From: Spinacia oleracea
Taxonomy: Eukaryota; Streptophyta; Magnoliopsida; Caryophyllales; Amaranthaceae
Length of the DNA stretch: 64,000 nt
Direction: 5' to 3'
Assembly: GCF_020520425.1 (NCBI RefSeq)
Contig: NC_079492.1
Location: forward strand, 38,133,542 to 38,197,541
In this document: in pieces, positions 9,301 to 19,781 of the stretch
Layout of the letters: the number at the start of each line of letters is the position of its first letter
Numbering within the stretch: the first letter of the stretch is position 1
The notes under the pieces: generated by a model
The model's input: only the letters and a program-made list of their open reading frames with translations
Database searches by the model: none
Told to the model about the DNA's origin: nothing
Program-made: the position numbers and the translations under genes

Positions 9301-12151
9301 GGTTGACTCCACCAGCGGCCATGCACTGCTCAGCTTCATGGATGCCTTTTCAGGCTACCACCAAGTATTCATGCACCCCGATGACAGAGCAAAGACAGCG
9401 TTCATCACAAGCGCAGGAGTGTTCAACTATAAAATGATGCCTTTCGGCTTGAAAAATGCCGGAGCCACCTACCAGAGGCTAGTTGATCACGTCTTCGCCG
9501 ACCAGAAAGGGAGGAATGTGGAGGTCTATGTGGATGACTCCATCGTAAAAAGCATCAAGGAGGAAGACCACGTCAAAGACTTGGCAGAGACCTTCGGAAA
9601 TCTGAGGAAATACAGCATGAAGCTGAACCCAAAAAAATGCGTCTTCGGGGTGAAGTCAGGGAAATTCCTCGGATTCATGGTGAGCGAAAGAGGAATTGAT
9701 GCGAACCCGGACAAAGTCCAAGCAGCATTGGATTTACCCGAGCCGAAGACCAAGAGAGATGTGCAGAGGCTAACCGGCAGGTTAGCCGCACTAACAAGGT
9801 TCATATCAAAAGCCTCGGACAAGGGAGCCCCCTTCTTCAAAGCACTGAAACCAAAGAACCTTCCCGGAGGAGAAGCAGAACCAGTCAAGAAAAAGGGGGT
9901 CCCGAGGAAAGTGGATCCCGAACTGATATGGGAACAGGAGCAAAAAGAAGCTTTTCAGCAACTCAGAGCCCACCTAGCTCAACTGCCGACACTGGCCAGA
10001 CCAAAGGAGGGGGAAACCCTGTACCTATATGTCGCAGTTAGCCCTGGAACCGTCAGCGCAGTGCTTCTTCGGGAAGAAGAAAAGAAGCAACAGCCAATCT
10101 ACTTCACCAGCCGAACACTTACAGGGGCCGAAACCCGGTACCCACTCATCGAGAAAGTCGCATATGCAGTAGTGGTAGCTGCACGAAAACTGAGGCCATA
10201 CTTCGACTCCCACCAGATCACAGTGCTAACTGACCAACCGCTCGAAAAAGTACTCGACAAAATAGAGAGGTCAGGAAGATTGGCTGCCTGGGCTTTCGAA
10301 CTATCAGAGTTCGGCATCAAATATCAGCCGAGGACAGCAATCAAAGCACAAGCATTGGCAGACTTCTTGGCCGAGTGCTCATACCAGGAAATGCTGAATG
10401 ATACGAAAAGCACTTGGGAGGTCTTCACTGACGGATCTTCCACAATAAACGGCTCAGGAGCAGGAGTTGTACTAATCCCCCCGACGGGGAAAAGCATAGA
10501 GTATGCATTGAAGTTCGGCTTCAAAGCAACTAACAACGAGGCCGAATATGAGGCCGCAATCGCAGGGATAGAGCTTTGTTTATCCCTGGAGGCCGAGCAT
10601 GTTTGCCTCAAAACTGATTCCCAGCTTGTAGCCAACCAGATCCGAGGGGAGTATGAGGCCAAATGGCCCAGCATGACAGCTTACTTAGCAAAAATCAAGT
10701 CCTTAACGTCAAAGTTAAGATCCTTTGAAGTCATTCTCATTCCCCGAGGACAAAACACGCAAGCAGATGCACTGTCAAAACTCGCAAGCTCAACACTCAT
10801 CGACCTAAACAGGTCGGTCCACGTGGAAGTTCACCAAGAGAGAAGCATTGACTTGCTACCCACCACAGTATGCAGCTTACGTACCGAACCCAGCTGGATG
10901 GACGCAGTAGTTGCATACAAAGAAAGGGGAGAACTTCCCGAGGATAGGCTGCAGGCAAGAAAACTGAAAAGATTCAACAAGTGGTTCATCATCAGCGCCG
11001 AAGGAGAGCTCATGAGGAAATCATTCTCCGCTCCGCTGCTAAAATGTGTGGGTCCAACAGACGCTGACTACATCCTAAGGGAAATCCACCTCGGGATATG
11101 CGGAAACCACATCGGAGGCAGGACATTGGCACATAAAGCCCTTCGGGCTGGGTACTGGTGGCCCACTATGGTTTCCGAGGCAAAGCAGATGGCAAGGAAA
11201 TGCGAGAAATGCCAAAAGTTCGCACCAGCCATCCATCAACCAGCTCAAACCCTACAATCAACGCTGTATCCATTACCATTCGCACAGTGGGGGTTAGACA
11301 TCATTGGTCCCTTCCCCTCAGCGACGAACCAGAAGAAGTGGTTGATTGTAGGAGTCGACTATTTTAGCAAATGGATCGAAGCCGAAGCTGTCTCCTCCAT
11401 CATCGAACCTCAGGTCCGCAAGTTCATATGGCAGAACATCATCACAAGGTTCGGCATACCAAGACTGATGGTCTTCGACCACGGGAAACAGTTCGACAAC
11501 ACCCCGTTGCAAAAGTGGTGCAAACAGTTCGGCATACACCTAGCGTACTCGGCAGTCTGTCACCCACAAAGCAACGGGCAAGCCGAAGCTGCTAACAAAC
11601 TCATCCTCAATGCACTCAAGAAAAGAGTCGAGGATGACAAAAACAAATGGTTAGAAGAGCTACCCGGAACGCTATGGTCCCTTCGGACCACTGAGAAAGA
11701 AGCTACCGGACAAACACCGTTCCACCTTGTATACGGATCCGAAGCTGTAATTCCTGTGGAAATCGGAACAGAAAGCCTGAGGATCCAGGCATACAACAGG
11801 TATGATGGGCTCCAAGGAGAAAGCAACAACCAACTTCTATCCGAAGCTCTCGATCTACTGGACGAAGCTCGGAACGATGCAAGGACACTCAACGCAGCCT
11901 ATTTGCAGAGGGTCAACAAGCATTACAACCGAAGAGTCAACGCCAGACCCCTAAAAGTCGGTGATCTAGTACTCAGAAACGCCGCCTCGGTTCAGAAAGG
12001 ACGGATCCATGGCAAACTCTCAGCCACTTGGGAAGGACCATACATCATCCATTCCGAAAAAAGGCCAGGCACGTATATGCTGAAACAGTTAGATGGAACA
12101 ATTTTGAAGAACCATTGGAATACCGATGTTCTCAAGAAATATTTTGTATGA
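6398..12151 (+). CDS. G1 gag-pol polyprotein
   Basis: An intact 1917-residue polyprotein. I start it at the ATG after the primer site; an upstream extension to 6221 lies in the LTR. Domains in order: gag (about 250-400, with WCKYFPTTLTGVAGEWF), a zinc-knuckle-like CEFHxxxGHxTEEC (about 508-523), aspartic protease with VDGGSAVN at D650 (Gly where most families have Thr or Ser), reverse transcriptase with YVDD at 1044-1047, Ty3-type RNase H, archaeal-type RNase H (TDGSS with D1345, then NEAEYEA, TDSQLV and QADALS), and integrase with an HHCC zinc site (from about 1564). The integrase triad D1634, D1694, E1730 has the D,D35E spacing. The second Asp is followed by HG rather than the usual NG. No stops or frameshifts are seen. 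It makes virus-like particles and copies and inserts the element. Confidence 0.95.
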   Translation: MVNDVVNNNDDDMMVRSDSESDQEGHPQSMARSQPSRATTATNAGPPIPTREELTAAMTIMQNFLFNEKQQGLANDRREERRTRRRLNEPPSAEVSRPERELLPLTGTHLTSRWMESTWDTQKRAQQQPDWFARPSPTPTALQSESTTRNTRVRSSVLSRLRPSVHSRLRPSIHTRLGVGEPSRSGERPEVSSRERRRDRRHDRTPSPHRTPERSKHRTSANEGIRARLGKRIMTPTSSPFLDELIMEEIPKVRLPAHLTYSGITDPRDHVISYEQQMFLSPYSEACWCKYFPTTLTGVAGEWFRSLPKGSIKSWKKLKKRFCTQFVSNNRPERTTAELTSIQQERDESLREFMARFMKESTNIPNLQPDVAIFALKHALQEGKFRDELSMKNPSRIADVLQMADAFIRTEEFNKAAARLKGSSDPRDTKNTQSKPEGSSRKGKEKVGAREMSPKKDGRRGELQPKYTNYTPLALPRKEIFSLNRNDEKWKLPGKLKSNPARRNKNKWCEFHDDFGHHTEECNSLKDNIEDLVRRGYLKQYLLDRREEKEKAASGKQHEQPQKRIYEATGHKKNDILVVFGGQKSGQASKKHLRALSHRVNFSAVGDNQPHPPNMTFTADDCFGVQYKHDDPLVISMDLNNHNVHRVLVDGGSAVNIIFRNCFEQLILEEPEEALTKVSYPLIGFNGSAAIPRGKITLPVTVGEGQAAKTLRDEFLVMDCDSVYNVIMGRTMIHKMQAVPSTYHQLMIYVSDAGFAERIRGDQEVARRTCHTAVRKPKLGDDPEEEKGATGEESEAKRRRASTSSLSPAEVDARPETLSPEPDQEMEDIFLEEDSDRSVRIGKGLSSGLRIDLIRLLRDHKDIFAWSAADMPGINPKLICHKLDVNAEARPVKQKKRNYSSEKNKAIAEEVKKLQEAGFIEPCMYPKWLANVVMVKKENGSWRMCVDFTDLNRACPKDCYPLPRIDQLVDSTSGHALLSFMDAFSGYHQVFMHPDDRAKTAFITSAGVFNYKMMPFGLKNAGATYQRLVDHVFADQKGRNVEVYVDDSIVKSIKEEDHVKDLAETFGNLRKYSMKLNPKKCVFGVKSGKFLGFMVSERGIDANPDKVQAALDLPEPKTKRDVQRLTGRLAALTRFISKASDKGAPFFKALKPKNLPGGEAEPVKKKGVPRKVDPELIWEQEQKEAFQQLRAHLAQLPTLARPKEGETLYLYVAVSPGTVSAVLLREEEKKQQPIYFTSRTLTGAETRYPLIEKVAYAVVVAARKLRPYFDSHQITVLTDQPLEKVLDKIERSGRLAAWAFELSEFGIKYQPRTAIKAQALADFLAECSYQEMLNDTKSTWEVFTDGSSTINGSGAGVVLIPPTGKSIEYALKFGFKATNNEAEYEAAIAGIELCLSLEAEHVCLKTDSQLVANQIRGEYEAKWPSMTAYLAKIKSLTSKLRSFEVILIPRGQNTQADALSKLASSTLIDLNRSVHVEVHQERSIDLLPTTVCSLRTEPSWMDAVVAYKERGELPEDRLQARKLKRFNKWFIISAEGELMRKSFSAPLLKCVGPTDADYILREIHLGICGNHIGGRTLAHKALRAGYWWPTMVSEAKQMARKCEKCQKFAPAIHQPAQTLQSTLYPLPFAQWGLDIIGPFPSATNQKKWLIVGVDYFSKWIEAEAVSSIIEPQVRKFIWQNIITRFGIPRLMVFDHGKQFDNTPLQKWCKQFGIHLAYSAVCHPQSNGQAEAANKLILNALKKRVEDDKNKWLEELPGTLWSLRTTEKEATGQTPFHLVYGSEAVIPVEIGTESLRIQAYNRYDGLQGESNNQLLSEALDLLDEARNDARTLNAAYLQRVNKHYNRRVNARPLKVGDLVLRNAASVQKGRIHGKLSATWEGPYIIHSEKRPGTYMLKQLDGTILKNHWNTDVLKKYFV

Positions 12152-12544
12152 TCTCTGTCTGTAAACCAAGTAAGTTGTTTAATGAGAAGAGGAAAGCCAT
12201 TGGCACCATGAGTTTCATTAAACTTATCTCTATATTTATTGTCCCTTTATATATACATGCAGCCTCGGATCTGATCAATCCGAGACTAAAAACAGGATTG
12301 ACTTTGCCCATTCCTTGATAAAATGCAAGAAATGACCAAATCATACACTTCAGGGAATCGTCCAGAATCCTCGGATTCGCGGTACCCTAATAAAATTTGT
12401 TCGCAACAAACAGTCGCTCGAATCAAGTTATAAAACTCCGGCTCAGATCCACGGATCGCCGAAGGCATAACTAAAGAGGCAGACTAGCGATCTCTTGCCC
12501 AGGTTTCCGAACCACAAGAGATCGGAAGAACAATCCAAACCTCT
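12152..12544. other. G1 spacer between gag-pol and tandem array
   Basis: Non-coding internal DNA of the element. TCGGAT and ATCCGAG words recur. Both genes point toward this stretch, so it should hold their 3' ends and polyadenylation signals. No gene is seen. Confidence 0.5.
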
Positions 12545-12900
12545 GAGCAGATCGACGGATTTGAAGAGTCTGGAAACTAAAGAGTCTCTTAGCAGATCTA
12601 CGGATTTGAAGAACTCGCAAAACTAAAGAGTCTCTTAGCAGATCTACGGATTTGAAGAACTCGCAAAACTAAAGAGTCTCTTAGCAGATCTACGGATTTG
12701 AAGAACTCGCAAAACTAAAGAGTCTCTTAGCAGATCTACGGATTTGAAGAACTCACAAAGTCAAAGAGTCTCTTAGCAGATCTACGGATTTGAAGAACTC
12801 GCAAAAGTTAAAAAGTCTCTTAACAGATCTACGGATTTAAAGAGCTCGCAAGATCAAAAGGTTTTTAGCAAGTCTACAGAAAGAGGAGCTCGAGAAATCT
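12545..12900. repeat. G1 46-bp tandem array
   Basis: About seven to eight copies of a 46-bp unit containing GCAGATCTACGGATTTGAAG; successive unit starts are at 12592, 12638, 12684, 12730 and 12776. The middle units are near identical and the edge units are diverged. It lies between the converging gag-pol and antisense gene. Tat/Retand elements are known for amplified tandem repeats in this place. Confidence 0.9.
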
Positions 12901-13206
12901 ACGGATTTAAAGACCTAAAATTGCGAAAGAACAAGTTGAAAAGAAGCAGCCAAGTAACAAACATTCATTTTTTATTCAATATTTGGGGAGAGTACAAATA
13001 CATTGAAAACCTCAAAAATTGAAAACAAAATGAAACAGTTAAAATCGGCAGCCATCAACAGACAATACCGGCCTACCGAAGTACTAAAGAAAACAAAAAG
13101 AAATGAGTACAACGCAGCGCCGAGGCAAAAGGGGGAAAGGCAAGCACATGTTCGGAAGTCCTCAACTGGAACCGACCGACTCTGAAGAAGACGACTGCCC
13201 GAATCC

Positions 13207-16200
13207 CTAACTCTTGGGAGTCTCAGGAGCATCCCCCAGAGGAGCATCCTTCGAAGAACCCCCAGCAGTAGTATCACCTTCGGAAGCCGCCTTCTGGGCC
13301 CGAGCCTCTGCAAGAGCAGCTTGGCGTTCAGCTTCAGCTTCGTCTCGATCAGCCTGGCACTCCACCAAGTGATCCTGGGCCCTCATCCAGAGCGGAACCT
13401 TCTCATTCCAAGGGAAATGAGGCATATGCTTCGCGAACATCCGCCGAGCACCCAGGATGCCATTCCAGTATTGCTCCCTACACTGATCAGCAGTGTAGAG
13501 GTCAACTCTCTCTTGCTCCAACTTCCGAATGGCAGCATCCTTCTCTCGGATCTTCAGCTGGAGAACGGGCACCTTGTCAGCTTGATTCTGAACAATCTCC
13601 CGGTGCTTGATAAACTGCTGAAGCCTCGCCTCCGCTTCCTGGCTCTGCTTAATGGCCGCCTCAAATTTAGACGTCATCTCCTTGAGAAGACTGTCTTTTT
13701 CTTCAAGTTCGCTCGCAAACTTGGCAGCCATTTCTCTCCTCTCCCTGTCGAAGGAAGCTATCTTTTCAGCATCCTCTTCAACCTGGAAAGTGAGCTTCCC
13801 AACTTCGGCCCCGATCTGTTCCGCCGCTTCCCTAGCCTCACGACTGTACTGAAGGTACAGTTGCTTGATCTCCACCATCTCGGCCATGAGCCGCCCAGCC
13901 TTCTGGTCCAAGACAGGGATATCACGAGCATAAGCCTCCTGATACCTCCTCAGTTGCCTCTCCTCAACCGAGCTACACTCGGAAGCGAACGAGGACCAGA
14001 AAACAGCCTGGGAAAGAAGAAAAGACGAGAAAAGATGAGGAAAGAAGAAAACAACAAACCAAAAACCAAAAACGGAACTCAAAACAAAATTTCCAACACT
14101 TACCTCATTCAGATAATATTGGGCCATCATAGCTGGGTTCCTCTCCTCAGCTCCAGGAACCCTCCACTGCGGGTTGGCCCGAAGAAGATTCTCCCGTGCA
14201 GCTTCGGGACCCACCAAAGATCCCACGTGAGCCATGGGGTTCTCCCCCAAAACCGGGGCTCTAGCATAGCGAGCCATCGCCTCCCTTACCTCCTCGGGGA
14301 TCCGTTTCAGCGGAACATCCGAGCAAGGGTCAGCGTGGATCAGTCTATCCAGGGCCGAGGTCGAAGTAGAGCCCAAGGTCGAGTGGCGCCTCTTCCTCGT
14401 CAGACCCTGCTTGGTTTGCTCCTCCTCAGCAGAAGGGACCTCCTTCTCAGCTTCGGGAACCTCTATGTGAGCTTCGGTGAGATCCACCATCTCCTTATCT
14501 GGACTTTTCTCCCTTTCGAGAGAAACGTCAGCAGATTCTTCCTTCTGCTCGGCCACAATAGGGACATCCGAGCCAGGAACAAGGTCGGCTTCAATTGCCT
14601 CCATCACCTTGGTTATATCCTGGATCTCGATCCCTAAAGCAGCAGACGGCTTCAGCGGAGAGGGGATGGTATCTTCCTCAGCCAACGGTTGGTCCACGGG
14701 AGGCGGTTCCGCAACCACCACACTCTTCAACTTCTGCCCTGGCAAGGGCATGAAGTGAAGGAGATTTTTGGGAGGAGGCATGACTTCCGAAACCACTTCC
14801 TACAGGGCAAACGCTCAAAGGTCAGTTTCAGAAAAAGAGAGAACGGACCACAAAAAGCTCTAAGTCAGAACAAATACCTTCTCCGAAGACTGAGAAGCTT
14901 TCGCCTTCTTCGGATGCGCAGAAGGCCTCAAAAGAGTGCTGCCCTTCCTTTTGCGCTGATCCTAAACAGAAGAAACCAAGGGTCAATAAATGTAAAAGAA
15001 GACAAAGGAAGGAATAAAGAAAAATCGCGAAGTACCCGGTTCCTAGATAAAGAGATATCTATCCGAGCCGGAGATGAAACCGAAGGAACGGCACGCGGCA
15101 CAGCGTCAGTCCCAGGACCCTAAAAAGATGGTCCAGGACCAAGACGTTAGCCGACGGCCAACCAGAAAGAAAGACAAACAAAAGACTTCGAGATATAGAA
15201 ACACTCACCGGATCCGAGGTTGTCCTCAAATCAGGGAGCACGACTTTCACTGGAACAGCTTCGGGAGAAGAGGCAGAATCCCACGGATCAGCTCGAACTT
15301 CAGATATCCGAGCGACACCCGACGGAGACAGCACGTAATCCTTCAAGCGAGGATTACGAGGATTCTCCTTCCCGAACTTATAATCAGGGGCCGAGTCGTG
15401 AATGGTCTTCAGATCCAAAGAAATACCCAAGACCACAGGATCAACGCAGCTAAAGCCGTACTCTGCAGAAACAAAGCACAAAACGAAGTCAATAAAACGA
15501 GACCAAAAAGGAGGAGGACAAACTTACTAAAGCACGGTCCCAGCCGAAAGACACCTACCCCTGTCAAAAATCCTGCTGAGACCGGCAACAGCAAGAATGT
15601 CCTCCCGCAAGATATAGTTGAGGTTCGGGAGCCAGTTGGACGGCAATTTGTAGTTGTCCTCCCGAGCCAAAAACCACTGGAGGAGATCCACGTAGTGGTG
15701 ATGGTTCCGATCCGGAGCAGCCACGCTTCGCATATCAGGATCAGGAGTCACAAACCACTTCGGAGGGCGGTAAAAATGTGGATGCTTCGGATCTGTCGGC
15801 ACACGAACGAACAACCACTCCGTCTTCCAATTATGATCAGAGCTGAGGTAAGGGTAGGCCGTAATGTAGTTCGGCTCCCCCTTCCTTCGGGATCTTTTGT
15901 TGATGATGGTCCACCAACCATACCCATCCCCCTTGGAAGCGTGGTTGAAAGACAGATCGTGCAGATCCCGAAACACGGCAACAGAACATGGAAAGTTAAT
16001 AAAATCGCACACCCATCTAAATCCGATGATGTGCCTCATAGATTTGGGGGTAAGCTGGGCCAAACTGATGTTGTACGACACCAGGAGCTCGGAAACGAAG
16101 GGATCCAAAGGAAAGCGGAGACCGTTCTCCAAATGATGAGTATACACAGAGATGAACCCCCTCGGCGGATGAGTCACCCGAGGACGCTCCTGGTCGGGAA

Positions 16201-16633
16201 GCTCGCACCAGTACCCCAAGGCGTGCTGGATTCCGTATAACTCTTCGGCCCTCCGATGGTAATGCCCCAGCTTCGCCTCCACCAACCAGTCACCACTGAC
16301 CGATTTTTCCAAGGGACCATCGATCTTAGTGGTCTCATGCAGAATCGGGGCATACTTGCCCTGCGGATCAGCTTCAGTCCAATGAACTGGAAACTCAGGG
16401 TAAGAGCGGCGCACACCCGAAGAGCCAGCTTTCTTACCAGAAGTTGCGCGTTCAGACACGCTAGACCCGCCAACAACATCGTCTTTTGAAGCATCCCAAC
16501 CAGTCGAACGCCTCTCCACTGGCCTCTCCGAAGGCCGACCCCTCGAAGTTTTCGGTAACCTTCCCGAAGGCACGTTCTCCCTCTCACTAGAGGAGCCAAC
16601 GACGAACTTGCTCTTGCCCCTATTCTTTGCCAT
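13207..16633 (-). CDS. G1 antisense gene, gypsy-type transposase-like (six exons)
   Basis: I read one spliced gene: exons 16633-15559, 15462-15209, 15119-15036, 14961-14878, 14799-14104 and 14007-13207. All introns begin GT and end AG. The first junction is phase-consistent by eye; the later ones were placed by splice signals and open frames. Exon 1 (about 358 residues) starts MAKNRGKSKF and has the domain of 'putative gypsy-type transposon' proteins (GLRFPLDPFVSELL, then QLTPKSMRHIIGF). The last two exons are rich in Glu, Lys, Arg and Ala heptads, a predicted long coiled coil. Such antisense genes are known between pol and the 3' LTR in Tat, Ogre and Retand elements; their role is unknown. 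G2 has a broken homologue at 46880-49570. Confidence 0.75.
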
Positions 16634-17055
16634 GGCCGCGAATTCTCGGTCTAGGGTTGAGATTGAGGGGTAGAAGGAAAAACGAAGAAAAAAGGAGAAT
16701 TCAGAAACAAATTACCTTTTTCCGAAGCGGAATTCGCCGATAAAACGAACAACACAAGTTCCCGAAGTCTAAAGTTGGCCGAATTTCGTAGATCTGAAGA
16801 AACAAATTGCACTGCGATCGCCGGAATTTAGAGAGAGAATGGGTTTGAAAGAAGGAGTAAAAAGTTCGAAAAGAGCAACGCACCCCGTATTTATAGAAAA
16901 GAAAAGGGGCGCATCAACTTCCTCAACCCACGATCGCCACGACACAATACAACTCCCAACACTCGTCATCAATGCAAATCATCCCTTTTCAAAAAAGAGA
17001 GGGAACTTTCGGACTTCTGACAGCTGGAAACCCACCCATTTAATTCTAAATGGAC

Positions 17056-17073
17056 CGGGTCTGGGGGGCATGT
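17056..17073 (+). promoter_or_regulatory. G1 polypurine tract
   Basis: GGGTCTGGGGGGCATGT lies directly before the 3' LTR and primes plus-strand synthesis in this class of element. The tract is short and interrupted by CT and CATGT. Confidence 0.5.
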
Positions 17074-17498
17074 TGTTTGGGCTCCCAATTGACTCTCAAT
17101 TGGGCCACTAAGTCCAAAGCCCAATGGCTCTAAACAACAACATCGAACCTACCAGTGGCTATTCAGCCATCCATTAAGGCCCAAGGCCCAATAGCAATAA
17201 ATGACCTATGGGCATTTATTATGCAAACACTATAAATAGGCCGCCAAGGCTCACACCTCAAGGTACGTCCAATTTACCGCCTTAAGACTACTCTTCTAGA
17301 GAACTTCTCTCTAGAATCCGAGCATCATTCTTACTTAGGCATCGGAGGGGCTTTCCTCGGAAACACCCCCGAGGCTAGTGACTTTGCTCTTGTGCAGGTG
17401 AATTCGGACTCCACTCATTCAAACAGGCAAGATCTTCAACACATACAAAGGGGCCTTCATTCGAAGCCCATTGTTTCCATCTTTACAACACCGGAACA
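17074..17498 (+). repeat. G1 3' LTR (425 bp)
   Basis: Same length as the 5' LTR and identical but for one base. It is followed by the GTTTC duplication. Confidence 0.93.
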
Positions 17499-17503
17499 GT
17501 TTC

Positions 17504-18770
17504 TTTTTATGTGAAACACTTTACTTTATTCACATATTGTATTTTATTTATTTATAATGATTTATACCGAATAAAAATATATTTATGAAGGATCTTACAT
17601 GTTAGATTCATTTATAAGTAAGTATCACTTTTGTTATTTTTTGCTTATTGATAATTAAAGATACTTGTTCAAAATAAGCACATGAAGTATATGGAGCACA
17701 TTATAGTGCGTATACGGTATACATATACAATTAATGAACAACCATGATTAATTTGATTATACATTTTTGTGATCGTGCTATAATTAATATAATCTCCGTG
17801 TTTTGTTCTTACAAACTTTATACTACGAATACCTTAAATTGGTATTTTCTCCGTTTCATAATTATAATATGGATTTCTCATTCGAGCGTCCCAATTTTTT
17901 TTTTAATTCAATTCTCCACCTTTCCATTACTACTTCGTATATTAATTAAAAATCATAACAACATAAAAATATGTACTCCATTTCCCACGTATTATATTCC
18001 ATTTTCTCATGCAAATTAATGTATTATATTCCGATTTTCTGTGTATTATATTCCACTTTTTTATAAATTATGTACTTTTATTCAAACAAGAGTATAATTA
18101 TGGAACAGAATGTGTACAGATGAACTACGTAGTATTCCGTAGATATTATCTCTGAAAAGGTTTAATTTATTGATAATGAAAAAGTGCTCGATCGATTAGT
18201 GTACTACAAATAAATTAAATACACCTTAAAAACCAATTTTATAAATATCTTGATGCATTAATCCGATTTCGAAAGAGGCAGTTCACTCATATATACCTAC
18301 TACTAGTACAATCTTTCGTAAGATGATGATGATAAGGTGAGGAAATGATTGCAACATATATGGATCCACCAATTCAAGTTTTTTTTTTTTTTCTTTTAAT
18401 AATAATTGGACCGATTATGTTTCTCATTTATCGTCTTTGGATGTGTTACAAAATAGTGTTGACATATATACGTCAAAAAAGGTTTGCTCTTATCTTGCCA
18501 CGCCAGAATGAAGTAATATAATCACTCAATTTTGATATTATTGTTATTATTTTTTTGGGTGTAAGTATTATTATTATTATTATTAATGTTATGTTATGTT
18601 ACAAAAAGAAAAAGTTGGATTCTATGAATGAAGGATAGAGTAGAATCGTCATTTTCTGTCAGTTTCCAAGCTTGGTGGAAATGGAATTCAGTGGGAAGTG
18701 CTAGCTTGGTTTTGTCTAAAAATACGACAAATTGTAGGGTATACGTATATTCATACTCATACTCATATCA

Positions 18771-18801
<31 letters not shown>

Positions 18802-19243
18802 CATACATACATATATAGTAAAAAGATTCCTAACTTTTTATTGGACGGAAAAGATCCGATCCTAGCTTATACAGAGTAGATCAGTAGCTTAAATTTACAA
18901 TATTTTTAACTTCTTTTTAGTACGGAGTATCATAATCAATTTCCGGCTAAAATGTTTTAGATGGAGAATACAAATCATAACAAAGAATCTCATCAAATTA
19001 TTTCCCTTCAAAAAAAAAAAAAAAAAAATCTCATCAAATTTTTTGCATTTCTAATTTATTGTCTGTATCAATTATATGGATCAAAATTAAATACTCAGCA
19101 TTTGTTTTGGCATATGGATAATTGTTGATATCAGTTTATTAATATTATTTGTTTACTCTATTACAGGGATTATAAGAAAGAGGAAATATTCGAGTTCTAA
19201 CTTGTAAGCATCACCCATTAAAAAGACTAGTGTTGATTTAAGA
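17504..19243. other. AT-rich intergenic DNA, no gene seen
   Basis: It contains a possible Stowaway-like MITE at about 17849-18112 (CTCCGTTTCATAATTAT on the left, reverse complement of ATAATTATGGAACAGA on the right), poly-T runs, AAAT and CATA microsatellites at 18772-18812, and a poly-A run near 19010. No exon or RNA gene is recognised. Confidence 0.45.
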
Positions 19244-19590
19244 ATAATTAGTTTTTGAGCCTGTTTAAAAAACAGACAATTATATACGGAGTCGTGGTTA
19301 TTTAACCGTCTTTTGAAGTGCTAATTTTATTAAGGTTTGTGATTTTAGTTGGAATATATAATTTATAGGAAGTTGAAAAAATATATAAATTAAATGATGA
19401 ATTAATATTGAGTGTTAAAGAGAGATGTAGTGGAACTATGGAAGAGGTGTTGAAGCTGTAAAATACTTCGTATAACAAATAACAAAAGAAAAAATTGAAA
19501 GGAAAAAAAAAACAAAACAAATGTATGGAGGGTAGATGAGGTGACATGTGTCATCCAATTATCTATGGTTTTCCTTTTTAAATACTAGAT
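19244..19590. repeat. Dispersed repeat, copy 2
   Basis: Same family and orientation as 4540-4905; see that entry for the shared blocks. It ends CCTTTTTAAATACTAG. Confidence 0.5.
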
Positions 19591-19781
19591 ATAGATTTGT
19601 TCAGCCATTCAAAAATATATGGAGTAATATAGAATTTGTGAAATATACAGCTATATATAAATACTGTACTCTATCCACCTGACTTTCTCTTATTTACGAA
19701 AATAAGATGAACTGAACAGGGCCAAATACACAAGATATATATATATATATATATATTTTTTTAAAGGTAAGAAAAATGAAC

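Larger units (their letters stand above)
5903..17498 (+). mobile_element. G1: complete Tat-lineage Ty3/gypsy retrotransposon
   Basis: An 11.6-kb element bounded by two 425-bp LTRs and a 5-bp target duplication GTTTC (5898-5902 and 17499-17503). The order is 5' LTR, tRNA-Asp-like primer site, gag-pol on the plus strand, a 46-bp tandem array, a spliced antisense gene on the minus strand, a purine tract, and the 3' LTR. An archaeal-type RNase H after the Ty3-type RNase H, plus an antisense gene before the 3' LTR, places it in the Tat/Retand group. The LTRs differ at one site, so the insertion is young. Both genes are open, making this the best candidate in the window for an element that can still move. 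Confidence 0.93.

Noticed and set aside
13321..14637. 438-codon plus-strand frame in G1
   Set aside because: Mirror image of the antisense gene's coiled-coil exons, which have splice signals and a G2 homologue in overall plan; the plus-strand frame has no recognisable domain.
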